Assembly: GCA_049316985.1 (NCBI GenBank)
Contig: JBMOJB010000101.1
Span: 1-13,235 of the forward strand
Length of the DNA stretch: 13,235 nucleotides
Direction of reading: 5' to 3'
Source: CANHEE01 sp049316985
GTDB lineage: Bacteria; Bacteroidota; Bacteroidia; Chitinophagales; Saprospiraceae
Part shown: positions 7,007 to 13,235 of the stretch, one piece after another
Layout: each line of letters begins with the position of its first letter
How positions within the stretch are numbered: position 1 is the first letter of the stretch
The notes under the pieces: model-generated
The model's database searches: none
What the model was told of the DNA's origin: nothing
What the model saw: the letters and a program-made list of their open reading frames with translations, nothing else
Program-made: the position numbers and the translations under genes

Positions 7007-8443
7007 ATGACTAAAATTACAGTTGCAAAAGGTGATGGCATCGGTCCGGAAATAATGGATGCCACATTGGAAATTATTCTGGCAGCAGGAGCCCGAATTG
7101 AAATCGAAGAAATCGAAGTGGGTGAGAAAGTTTACCTCGCCGGAAATACTTCCGGTATCGCTTCAGAATCCTGGGACACCATCAGGAGAAACAAAATTTT
7201 TCTGAAAGCTCCTATTACCACACCACAAGGTGGTGGCTACAAAAGCCTGAATGTAATCACCCGAAAATTTCTCGGTTTATACTCGAATGTCAGGCCTTGT
7301 ATGAGTCTGCATCCTTTCGTGAGTACCAAACATCCCATCATGGATGTTATCATTGTGCGTGAAAATGAAGAGGATTTGTATGCCGGAATTGAACATCAGC
7401 AAACTGATGAAGTGGTTCAATGTCTGAAATTGATCAGCAGACCGGGCTGTGAAAAAATCGTGCGTTATGCTTTTGAATACGCCAAACAACAAAACAGGAA
7501 AAAAGTAACCTGTTTCACAAAGGATAATATTATGAAGCAAAGTGATGGTTTATTCCACCAGGTTTTTGACGAAATCGCAAAAGAATATCCTGAAATAGAA
7601 AATGAGCACTGGATTATTGATATCGGAGCAGCCAAACTGGCTGATACTCTTGAAGCTTTTGATGTATTGGTAATGCCTAATCTATACGGTGATGTGTTGA
7701 GTGATGTGGCTGCACAAATCGCAGGCTCGGTCGGATTGGCAGGTTCGGCTAATATAGGTGAAGAATGTGCAATGTTTGAAGCAATTCACGGTTCGGCACC
7801 TCGACGTGCAGGACAGAATATGGCGAATCCTTCCGGATTATTGCAAGGAGCAATCATGATGCTCAATCATATTGGACAAACTGATATAGCCGAAAAAGTA
7901 CAAAATGCATGGTTGAAGACTATTGAAGACGGTGTACATACTTATGATATCTACAAAGAAGGGACCAGCAAGCAAAAAGTAGGCACAAGCGAATTTGCTA
8001 AAGCAGTAATTGCAAATATCGGCAATCTACCTTCAATTCTCAAACCGGTGAAATATTCCAATAACGCTGCCCTCAACCTTCCAAAATATATTCGTAAGCC
8101 GTCGGCAAACAAAGAATTGGTCGGTGTTGACATATTTGTGCATTGGAACGGAACAAGCCCCGATGAATTGGCAGCAAAAGTAAAATCAATTGAATTAAGC
8201 AACGCAAAGCTTTCAATGATTACCAACAGGGGTATTAAAGTTTGGCCTGATGGATTTAGGGAAACATTCTGTACGGATCACTGGAGATGTAGATTTAAGC
8301 CGACGGAAGGTGCTTCAATCAGCAAATCGGACATTATTGAATTGCTTAAGCAGGCAAGCATGCAAAATATCGATGCGGTTAAAACTGAGAATCTATACAC
8401 TTTTGACGGAAAAGCAGGCTATTCATTAGGTCAGGGTCAATAA
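7007..8443 (+). CDS. icd: Isocitrate dehydrogenase (Thermus/Rickettsia type), probably NADP-dependent
   Basis: This converts isocitrate to 2-oxoglutarate and CO2 in the TCA cycle. The ATG at 7007 gives 478 residues beginning MTKITVAKGDGIGPEI, the usual start of the family; an in-frame TTG at 6977 would add ten residues unlike the family and overlap the predicted promoter, so I reject it. Active-site residues are present: Ser80, Asn82 and Arg86 (YKSLNVITR), Arg96, Arg118 and Tyr125 (VRENEEDLYAG), Lys172 (TKDN), Asp205, and Asp229/Asp233 (YGDVLSD). Residues of about 370-430 form the extra C-terminal domain (VGVDIFVHW, ITNRG, DHWRCRF) found in the long Thermus/Rickettsia enzymes of about 470-500 residues. 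The cofactor pair that is Lys-Tyr in the E. coli enzyme (HGTAPKYAG) is Arg266-Arg267 here; the positive charge suggests NADP. The gene is divergent from a LysR regulator and ends at a strong terminator. Confidence 0.95.
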   Translation: MTKITVAKGDGIGPEIMDATLEIILAAGARIEIEEIEVGEKVYLAGNTSGIASESWDTIRRNKIFLKAPITTPQGGGYKSLNVITRKFLGLYSNVRPCMSLHPFVSTKHPIMDVIIVRENEEDLYAGIEHQQTDEVVQCLKLISRPGCEKIVRYAFEYAKQQNRKKVTCFTKDNIMKQSDGLFHQVFDEIAKEYPEIENEHWIIDIGAAKLADTLEAFDVLVMPNLYGDVLSDVAAQIAGSVGLAGSANIGEECAMFEAIHGSAPRRAGQNMANPSGLLQGAIMMLNHIGQTDIAEKVQNAWLKTIEDGVHTYDIYKEGTSKQKVGTSEFAKAVIANIGNLPSILKPVKYSNNAALNLPKYIRKPSANKELVGVDIFVHWNGTSPDELAAKVKSIELSNAKLSMITNRGIKVWPDGFRETFCTDHWRCRFKPTEGASISKSDIIELLKQASMQNIDAVKTENLYTFDGKAGYSLGQGQ

Positions 8444-8465
8444 ATAATATAAGCGAAAAAGTTAG

Positions 8466-8535
8466 ATCAGGGATTTTCAACAGATAAATGCCAACCTTCC
8501 AAAAGGTTTGTCTGTCGAAAACCCTGATTTTTTTT
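8466..8535 (+). terminator. Strong intrinsic terminator after isocitrate dehydrogenase
   Basis: A long interrupted hairpin is built from nested pairs: ATCAGGG (8466-8472) with CCCTGAT (8522-8528), TTTTC (8474-8478) with GAAAA (8517-8521), ACAGA (8480-8484) with TCTGT (8511-8515), and AACCTT (8493-8498) with AAGGTT (8503-8508). It is followed by a run of eight T (8528-8535). It starts 22 bp past the stop codon, a textbook Rho-independent layout of unusual length. Confidence 0.9.
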
Positions 8536-8643
8536 GCAATTTTCTAAAAATTATAGTAGATTAGTATCTCGAATCATAATTTATCTGCTTGTAGATATTG
8601 TTTTCATATTAAAACCGTTCAAATAAACACGGGCTAATATAAA

Positions 8644-8658
8644 AAATTGTATCAATTT
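8644..8658. promoter_or_regulatory. Palindrome AAATTG-TAT-CAATTT upstream of the PKD lipoprotein gene
   Basis: A perfect 6-3-6 inverted repeat covers the place where a -33 element would sit for the promoter box at 8665-8672. It could be a repressor site, or may occur by chance in AT-rich DNA. Confidence 0.3.
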
Positions 8659-8664
8659 AATAGG

Positions 8665-8672
8665 TATTTTTG
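8665..8672 (+). promoter_or_regulatory. Promoter box TATTTTTG for the PKD lipoprotein gene
   Basis: This is a perfect TAnnTTTG match 29 nt before the start codon. An ATTG lies 15 nt upstream, slightly closer than usual for the -33 element. A GAGGT ribosome-binding sequence (8693-8697) stands 4 nt before the ATG at 8702, one of the few Shine-Dalgarno-like sites in the window. Confidence 0.5.
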
Positions 8673-8701
8673 AATATTCACATAATTCTTATGAGGTAAC
8701 T

Positions 8702-9637
8702 ATGAATGATAAAACGCAAATTTCCCTATCTAAAACACAATTGATTTACGCAATTTCTATAGTTGTTTTATTATCTGCTTCTTGCCATAAAGAACCCATC
8801 AAAACCCCGGATCCTATTCCTAAGTGGGAGAACACATTTACACCTTATCTGGAAAATAATAATCAGCGAGATACCGTGTATGATGATGAGAATATAACTT
8901 TTAGTACCAACAATACTCCTTCAGACAGGTATATATGGTCTTGGGGAGATGGTAGTAAAAGCGATACTACACAAACGATCTATGCAGTACATCAATTCAA
9001 AAAACTGGGATTAAACATCATTAAGTTGCGAGTGGATCGTGGATTCACTTACGGCGAAAAATCAGATAGTGTATGGGTCAAACACCGTTATGTACCATTT
9101 TGCCAATTCAGGATAGATAGTGATGACTCTTTATATGTCGAGCATGAATCCCACTTCGTAGCCAATATTAGTTCCATAAACTGTCAGAGTACCTGTGGCT
9201 TCACTTACTTATGGGATTTTGGAGATGGAGAAAAAGGTAACGGTTACCATACCAAACATAGCTATGCTCAATCCGGCAGCTATCTGGTCTCTGCGCTTAT
9301 TTCGAGATGCAGTGGACCTGATACAATCATCCAAAAACAAATAGTAGTAAGCGGCAGTAATCAAGTAATCAAATACAAATGTCTCTGTGTTCCTTCATCA
9401 GGCGTTAATCCCTTTTCTGATAATATTGAAGTACAGAACCTTCCTTATAATCCGATAAAAGTAAATGGGCAGGTTTTGCGCAGAAGTGGAAAGGGCAATC
9501 GCTATCTCGGCGACTTCAATTGCAATCCCAATCGCTGTGACACTTATTTACTGGATGTATTTGATAATCTCGACAGCATACAAATGAAAGTTAGCATTCC
9601 GTATGTCGAATATACCTGCAGGGGCCGTCGATTTTAA
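8702..9637 (+). CDS. Surface or periplasmic lipoprotein with two PKD domains
   Basis: This encodes a 311-residue lipoprotein. The signal peptide ends in the lipobox LSASC with Cys28 as the lipid anchor. Two PKD (polycystic kidney disease) beta-sandwich domains follow: the first at about 56-127, marked by WSWGDGS (79-85), and the second at about 133-217, marked by WDFGDG (171-176). Both are close to the usual 80-residue size and end in hydrophobic strands (IKLRV, LVSALIS). PKD domains mediate protein or polysaccharide contacts outside the cell and are common in Bacteroidota surface proteins. The last 90 residues match no domain I know and hold six cysteines (227, 229, 274, 279, 306 and nearby pairs), probably disulphide-bonded. 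There is no catalytic domain and no T9SS-type C-terminal sorting signal. It stands alone between a terminator and a convergent gene. Confidence 0.88.
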   Translation: MNDKTQISLSKTQLIYAISIVVLLSASCHKEPIKTPDPIPKWENTFTPYLENNNQRDTVYDDENITFSTNNTPSDRYIWSWGDGSKSDTTQTIYAVHQFKKLGLNIIKLRVDRGFTYGEKSDSVWVKHRYVPFCQFRIDSDDSLYVEHESHFVANISSINCQSTCGFTYLWDFGDGEKGNGYHTKHSYAQSGSYLVSALISRCSGPDTIIQKQIVVSGSNQVIKYKCLCVPSSGVNPFSDNIEVQNLPYNPIKVNGQVLRRSGKGNRYLGDFNCNPNRCDTYLLDVFDNLDSIQMKVSIPYVEYTCRGRRF

Positions 9638-9678
9638 AATGCAACTTTTAGCAGTTAAGTGAAGGCGTGCAAATTTAC

Positions 9679-9694
9679 CTTTTCAACTTTTCAA
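9679..9694 (-). repeat. Two-copy CTTTTCAA repeat over the DUF4386-like gene's stop codon
   Basis: The octamer CTTTTCAA occurs twice in direct succession (9679-9686 and 9687-9694). On the minus strand it reads TTGAAAAG twice, with the TGA stop of the membrane protein gene (9691-9693) inside the first copy. It resembles the ATTGAAA arrays at 191-239 and 5108-5135 in sequence and in orientation relative to the preceding gene. Confidence 0.5.
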
Positions 9695-10383
9695 ACCTGC
9701 TTTAAAGTGCTTGTCTGAAATTCCACGTGATTAAAGCCTCTGACTATCAGCCAAAAACTTAGAAATATTTCAAACAATCCACCGGGAATATCCAGCAGAA
9801 CATCAATATTAACACCAAAAAGTGCAAAAAAAGCACCGGAAACAAAAATTACATATCCGATCAATCCCCAAATTGACAACCATTGCGGAACAAGTTTGTA
9901 CATGTAAAGCAAATAACAAAACAAGAATCCACCTAAGCCCCAGATGACCATTGCAATTTGGTAGGCGTAAAAATTTCCCTTCTTGCAAACTAAACTAAAC
10001 AATTCAAAAGAACTGACATCAGTTGGCAAGGCCTTGACAAATTCTTCACTTAAAGGCACCAGTAACAACAAGAATATAGCGCCTACTACCAGTAAAACAG
10101 TTGATGCTATTGCGGAACTTAGATATCCATAGGCAAGGCTGGCATTGTAGGATTTAAAGATTGGCGTCATAATTATTCCCAACACGATATTGACCGGTGC
10201 AAATACAGCCATCATTACAGCTACCTGAAAAATAACCTGATTTTTATGGTTAAAAATCTCAGCCAGATCAACTGAAGGATTTAGGAAAGAGTTAAAAAGG
10301 CCGAAACCGAATCCGTAGGAAATATAGCCGATTAGAAAAGCAATTCCGAAAGTTCTGGCAGCAGTTTTTTGTGCAATCATCAT
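9691..10383 (-). CDS. DUF4386-like integral membrane protein
   Basis: This encodes a 230-residue membrane protein with about six spans (roughly 12-32, 50-72, 83-108, 135-160, 168-187 and 193-222). The N-terminal AARTFGIAFLIGYISYG and the segment order resemble DUF4386, a family of uncharacterised bacterial membrane proteins of 210-240 residues. There are no catalytic motifs, and a function cannot be inferred. The family call is from memory of the pattern, so moderate. The gene converges on the PKD lipoprotein gene with 53 bp between the stops, and its own promoter box (TAATTTTG, minus strand) lies at 10419-10426. Two adjacent Met codons (10383 and 10380) are possible starts. Confidence 0.8.
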   Translation of the reverse strand: MMIAQKTAARTFGIAFLIGYISYGFGFGLFNSFLNPSVDLAEIFNHKNQVIFQVAVMMAVFAPVNIVLGIIMTPIFKSYNASLAYGYLSSAIASTVLLVVGAIFLLLLVPLSEEFVKALPTDVSSFELFSLVCKKGNFYAYQIAMVIWGLGGFLFCYLLYMYKLVPQWLSIWGLIGYVIFVSGAFFALFGVNIDVLLDIPGGLFEIFLSFWLIVRGFNHVEFQTSTLKQV

Positions 10384-10418
10384 TAGTTAATTTTAAGTTG
10401 ATAAAAAATTTGATGCTG

Positions 10419-10426
10419 CAAAATTA
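10419..10426 (-). promoter_or_regulatory. Promoter box TAATTTTG for the DUF4386-like gene
   Basis: Read on the minus strand this is a perfect TAnnTTTG match 35 nt upstream of the start codon. No matching -33 TTTG is visible. Confidence 0.45.
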
Positions 10427-10619
10427 CTGCTGTGTTTTTCTGAACTCATTGACTTGGGTTAAGAAATCAGTTTACGCTATATTTTCGAAGTAACTTCGCA
10501 CTATAAACAAACAGCTACCGGGAACTTGTTTGAATCAATTATTTTCAATTGGCCCTAATTAAATTGATAAAAATTTAATGGAACTTACTAAAATAGTAAA
10601 AATATTATTCTTTATTGCT

Positions 10620-10627
10620 TAATTTTG
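10620..10627 (+). promoter_or_regulatory. Promoter box TAATTTTG for the TPR-cyclase gene
   Basis: This is a perfect TAnnTTTG match 47 nt before the ATG at 10675. A one-mismatch box, TATATTTT, further upstream (10479-10486) could be a second start. No good -33 element is seen. Confidence 0.45.
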
Positions 10628-10674
10628 ACAAGTGATTTAACTGACCAACTCATTTTTTTCAAAACAACGCGAAA

Positions 10675-11766
10675 ATGAAAATATTAAACAATTTTTTGGT
10701 AGTGTGTTCCTTTTGTATGATTTTCAATCTGAATGATATAATAGCTCAAACCCCTACCAAGGAGTTCAATTTTGACAGTTTGGTAAACGAAAACAAACGT
10801 TACTTCAAGCCAGATATCACCAAACTGAAAATACTAAATTCACTTGCAAAGGGATACGAAAGTGTAGACCCTGCCAAAGGCATAGAAATCGGCGGACAGG
10901 CCATCACGCTGGCGCAAAAGTTCACTGATAAATCGGGGCAATTGCTACTTGCCGAAGCTTATCATAACAAAGGGTTAAATCATCGTGCTAAGAGCGATTA
11001 CGCACTTGCCAAAGAACTGTACGAAAAAGCTTTAAGCATCAACCAAAACTTGAATAACATTTATGGTATCGGCTATAACACCTTATTTCTGGGGCAAATT
11101 TACCGGCTAGAAGGTGCTTCCAAAAAAGCGCAGGAATTATTTCATAAATCGCTAGCACTTTTTGAAAGTATATCCGATCAGGCTGGGATAGCAAAATGTT
11201 ATCATGAACTAGGAAATATATTCATAGGCTTTTCAGACAACACTAAGGCTTTGGAATACTATAAAAAATCCCTTGTAATTAACGAAAAAATTGGAAAAAA
11301 AGCAAGCATGGCTTCCAATTTAGCCAATATTGGCAGTGTCTATTATTACCTTTCGGATTATTCCCAGGCTCTAGAGAACTACAAAAAAGCTCTATCCGTC
11401 AACGAAAAGCTGGGAAACAAATCAGGGATAAGTCTAAACTTAGGCAATATTGCACTTGCATATACAGAACTTAATAATTACCCTATAGCATTGGAATACT
11501 ATCAAAAATCATTAAGAATCAATGAGCAAATGGGAGACAAATCTGGCACAGCACTCAGTTTAAGTAATATGGGGAATGTGTACAAAAACCTTTTAGATTA
11601 TCCCAAGGCTTTGGAAAATTACCAAAAATCATTAACCATCAATGAGCAATTGGGCAATAAATTTGGCATTGCGCTTAGCATGAGCAGTATAGGAATTCTT
11701 TACGAAGAGCTTTCAGAATATTCAAAGGCTTTGGAATACCATCAAAAATCGCAGGCTATTAATTAA
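10675..11766 (+). CDS. N-terminal part of a split TPR-adenylate cyclase: signal peptide and seven TPRs
   Basis: This encodes 363 residues. A signal peptide (1-24, ending IIAQ) sends the chain to the periplasm. From about residue 99 there are seven TPR units of exactly 40 residues, with recurrent ALEYYQKSLxINEQLGNKxG and LxNIGxVY positions. The frame ends at TAA (11764-11766) in the middle of the loop of the seventh unit, right after QAIN. The following DNA continues the same repeat pattern in another frame (KNGIGLATVHIGLIYLY). The frame is therefore the front half of a longer sensor protein, not a complete TPR protein. As it stands it would give a secreted TPR fragment with no membrane or catalytic part. 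The TPRs in such proteins are thought to bind partners or ligands. Confidence 0.85.
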   Translation: MKILNNFLVVCSFCMIFNLNDIIAQTPTKEFNFDSLVNENKRYFKPDITKLKILNSLAKGYESVDPAKGIEIGGQAITLAQKFTDKSGQLLLAEAYHNKGLNHRAKSDYALAKELYEKALSINQNLNNIYGIGYNTLFLGQIYRLEGASKKAQELFHKSLALFESISDQAGIAKCYHELGNIFIGFSDNTKALEYYKKSLVINEKIGKKASMASNLANIGSVYYYLSDYSQALENYKKALSVNEKLGNKSGISLNLGNIALAYTELNNYPIALEYYQKSLRINEQMGDKSGTALSLSNMGNVYKNLLDYPKALENYQKSLTINEQLGNKFGIALSMSSIGILYEELSEYSKALEYHQKSQAIN

Positions 11767-11788
11767 GAACGGCATTGGTCTTGCCACA

Positions 11789-13216
11789 GTGCACATAGGA
11801 TTGATATACTTATACCAATCTGATTATCTCAAGGCCAATGAATACTGCCAAAAAGCATTGGCTATTTTTGATCAAATTGGAAGTAAAAAAGGAACTGCAG
11901 GTGCCATTGGCATAATTGGCAATATTTATCGAGATGCACCGGATTCGGTGTTGGTAAAAATGGGAATCGATCCATCTCGGCGCTACGAAAAAGCCTTGAA
12001 TCAATACCTCAAACAATTTGAAATATCTCAGGAAAATGGGTCTCTGGGAACGCAAAAAGAAGCATGGAAAAATTTAAGCATTACCTACGAAAAGCAAGGT
12101 GATTTTCCCAAAGCCTACGATGCATACAAAAAATATATTGTACTGCACGATAGCATAGAAAGTGGTGAAGTTAAAAATAAAATTGAAAGCAAAACCATGC
12201 AATATGACTTCGACAAAAAAGAATCCGAATTCCGATTTCAACAGCAATTGAGCAGTGAAAAATTATTGAGAAGCAATCAGGAAGCAACCCTCAGCAAACA
12301 ACAGCTGCTATTGAGCAACAAAGAAAAAGACCTGCAACACCTTGCGTTTCTGAAAGAAAAAGCAGAAAAACAAGAGAAAGAACAACAACTTGCCTTATCT
12401 GAAAATGAAAAACTGCTGCAAACCGCCGAACTGCAAAATCTCAGTAAGGAAAAAGCTTTGCAGCAAAGTGCTTTGGAATTGTCACAGGCAGAGGTAAAAA
12501 GCAAAAACCTACAGCGAAATGGATTTATTGCAGGCAGCATGTTACTCTTTCTATTGGCAGGCGCCATCTTTATTGGTTTGAGAAAAACCGCCAAAGAGAA
12601 AAAGAAATCGGAAGATCTATTGTTGAATATACTACCTGCTGAAATTGCGGAAGACCTGAAACAAAAGGGCTTCTCAGATGCCAAACTATACAACCATGTA
12701 TCGGTCCTATTCACCGATTTTGTCAACTTTACCGGTATCAGCGAGCAGCTTACGCCCAAGGAACTGGTCCAGGAAATCCACAGGAATTTTACAGCCTTTG
12801 ATACCATCATGGAAAAACATGGGGTAGAAAAAATAAAGACTATCGGCGATGCGTATCTGGCAGTTTGTGGGCTTCCGCATGAAGTGCCTGACCATGCACA
12901 TCGCATTACAAAAGCAGCTTTAGAAATACAACAGTTTATCTCCAACAGCAATGGTAAATTCCAGATCAGAATAGGTATTCATTCCGGTCCTGTGGTAGCA
13001 GGAATCGTTGGGGTTAAAAAATTTGCTTACGATATTTGGGGCGATACTGTGAACACTGCCAATCGCATGGAAAGCAATAGTGAGGCCGGCAAGGTAAATA
13101 TTAGCGGAAGCACCTTTGAACTGCTGAAAAGAGAATTCAATTGTGTGCATCGGGGCAAAATAGAAGTAAAAGGCAAAGGGGAAGTTGATATGTATTTTGT
13201 GGAAGGAAAAGCATGA
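11789..13216 (+). CDS. C-terminal part of a split TPR-adenylate cyclase: class III cyclase domain
   Basis: This 475-codon frame has an internal GTG (11789) as its first possible start, but homology to the TPR pattern extends back to 11765, so no natural start exists. Order: about three TPR units (1-125), a long Gln/Lys/Glu-rich coiled coil (about 130-240), a transmembrane span (244-264), the linker LLNILPAEIAEDL (278-290) typical of membrane cyclases, and the catalytic domain (about 300-472). Metal-binding Asp310 (LFTDF) and Asp354 (TIGDAY) are present. The purine-specificity residues are Lys350 (KIKTIGD) and Asp415 (AYDIWGD), which mark ATP rather than GTP. Asn422, Arg426 (VNTANRM) and the VKGKGE lysines complete the site. 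The product would be cAMP. Without the upstream signal peptide the topology of any independent product is uncertain. Confidence 0.88.
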   Translation: MHIGLIYLYQSDYLKANEYCQKALAIFDQIGSKKGTAGAIGIIGNIYRDAPDSVLVKMGIDPSRRYEKALNQYLKQFEISQENGSLGTQKEAWKNLSITYEKQGDFPKAYDAYKKYIVLHDSIESGEVKNKIESKTMQYDFDKKESEFRFQQQLSSEKLLRSNQEATLSKQQLLLSNKEKDLQHLAFLKEKAEKQEKEQQLALSENEKLLQTAELQNLSKEKALQQSALELSQAEVKSKNLQRNGFIAGSMLLFLLAGAIFIGLRKTAKEKKKSEDLLLNILPAEIAEDLKQKGFSDAKLYNHVSVLFTDFVNFTGISEQLTPKELVQEIHRNFTAFDTIMEKHGVEKIKTIGDAYLAVCGLPHEVPDHAHRITKAALEIQQFISNSNGKFQIRIGIHSGPVVAGIVGVKKFAYDIWGDTVNTANRMESNSEAGKVNISGSTFELLKREFNCVHRGKIEVKGKGEVDMYFVEGKA

Positions 13217-13234
13217 TTCATTTCTAAAATGAAT
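13216..13234. terminator. AT-rich stem-loop directly after the cyclase stop codon
   Basis: ATTCATTT (13216-13223) pairs with AAATGAAT (13227-13234) over a 3-nt loop. The stem begins at the last base of the TGA stop. The window ends here, so a following T-run cannot be checked, and the low G+C makes the stem weak. It may be the start of a terminator. Confidence 0.35.
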
Positions 13235-13235
13235 A

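Larger units (their letters stand above)
10384..10674. other. Divergent promoter region rich in short inverted repeats
   Basis: This 291-bp gap separates the divergent membrane protein and TPR-cyclase genes. It holds one promoter box per direction and three small inverted repeats: CGAAG-TAA-CTTCG (10486-10498), CAATT-N6-AATTG (about 10536-10551) and ATTAAATT-N6-AATTTAAT (10558-10579). I found no clear TGTGA-N6-TCACA site that would suggest CRP feedback, and no gene. Confidence 0.4.
10675..13216 (+). pseudogene. Composite TPR-TM-adenylate cyclase gene broken by a frameshift
   Basis: Joining the two frames at about 11763/11765 gives one protein of roughly 850 residues: signal peptide, about ten TPRs, coiled coil, one transmembrane span and a class III cyclase domain, a known Bacteroidota layout. 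Repeat alignment shows what is missing. Each earlier unit reads (I/V)NE-x-(L/I/M)G-x-K between helices, but here ATTAAT is followed directly by TAAGAACGGC, lacking about 14 nt that would encode the five-residue EQLGN stretch minus one base. A 14-nt loss shifts the frame and creates the TAA. Both halves otherwise look intact, with no further stops, so the lesion is recent, or is a sequencing or assembly error in repetitive DNA. Confidence 0.7.

Noticed and set aside
11761..11770. Programmed ribosomal frameshift as the main explanation for the split cyclase
   Set aside because: There is no classical slippery heptamer or stimulatory structure, and skipping one base would still leave one TPR loop five residues short. 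A 14-nt deletion explains both.
12277..12951. 224-codon minus-strand frame under the cyclase gene
   Set aside because: It is Cys/Ser/Phe-rich in the way expected of an antisense shadow of Lys/Glu/Gln-rich coiled-coil DNA, and the opposite strand encodes a complete cyclase active site.

Overview
The window looks like chromosomal DNA of a member of the Bacteroidota, most likely an uncultured or environmental relative of the Chitinophagales/Saprospirales type. Grounds: AT-rich DNA, start codons mostly without a Shine-Dalgarno sequence, upstream boxes that fit the Bacteroidota sigma consensus TAnnTTTG, lipoproteins with short Ser/Ala-Cys lipoboxes, a PKD-domain lipoprotein, a TPR-adenylate cyclase, and (ATTGAAA)n spacer repeats. 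The order-level guess is inference. I see no rRNA, tRNA, CRISPR array, transposase or phage gene.

Layout. 1-240 is repeat-rich spacer: a GC-rich tandem array of tiny hairpins (2-70), a 12-bp stem-loop (117-153) and a heptamer array (191-239). A lipoprotein gene (250-1074, minus) diverges from an outer-membrane beta-barrel gene (1304-2032, plus). The barrel gene is followed after 38 bp by an RND efflux permease (2071-5112) that lacks its usual adaptor and TolC-type partner genes here. Next come a HEAT-like helical protein (5197-5700) and a 44-residue single-span membrane protein (5836-5970). A LysR-type regulator (5990-6913, minus) is divergent from a Thermus/Rickettsia-type isocitrate dehydrogenase (7007-8443), which ends at a strong intrinsic terminator (8466-8535). 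A two-PKD-domain lipoprotein (8702-9637) converges on a DUF4386-like membrane protein (9691-10383, minus). The last 2.5 kb (10675-13216) is one TPR-transmembrane-class III adenylate cyclase gene split into two frames by what looks like a 14-nt deletion inside a TPR repeat.

How the genes may work together. The barrel and RND genes could share a transcript and act on the cell envelope. The LysR/isocitrate dehydrogenase pair has the classic layout of a regulator beside its target and is the best-supported regulatory unit; a short dyad lies in its 93-bp divergent promoter region. The cyclase would make cAMP in response to something sensed by its periplasmic TPRs, if the gene is still functional. 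The other genes look independent. I found no convincing novel defence or mobile system. The most unusual signals are the hairpin array with swapped stems, the TTGAAAA-type repeats placed at the 3' ends of three genes, and the broken cyclase gene.
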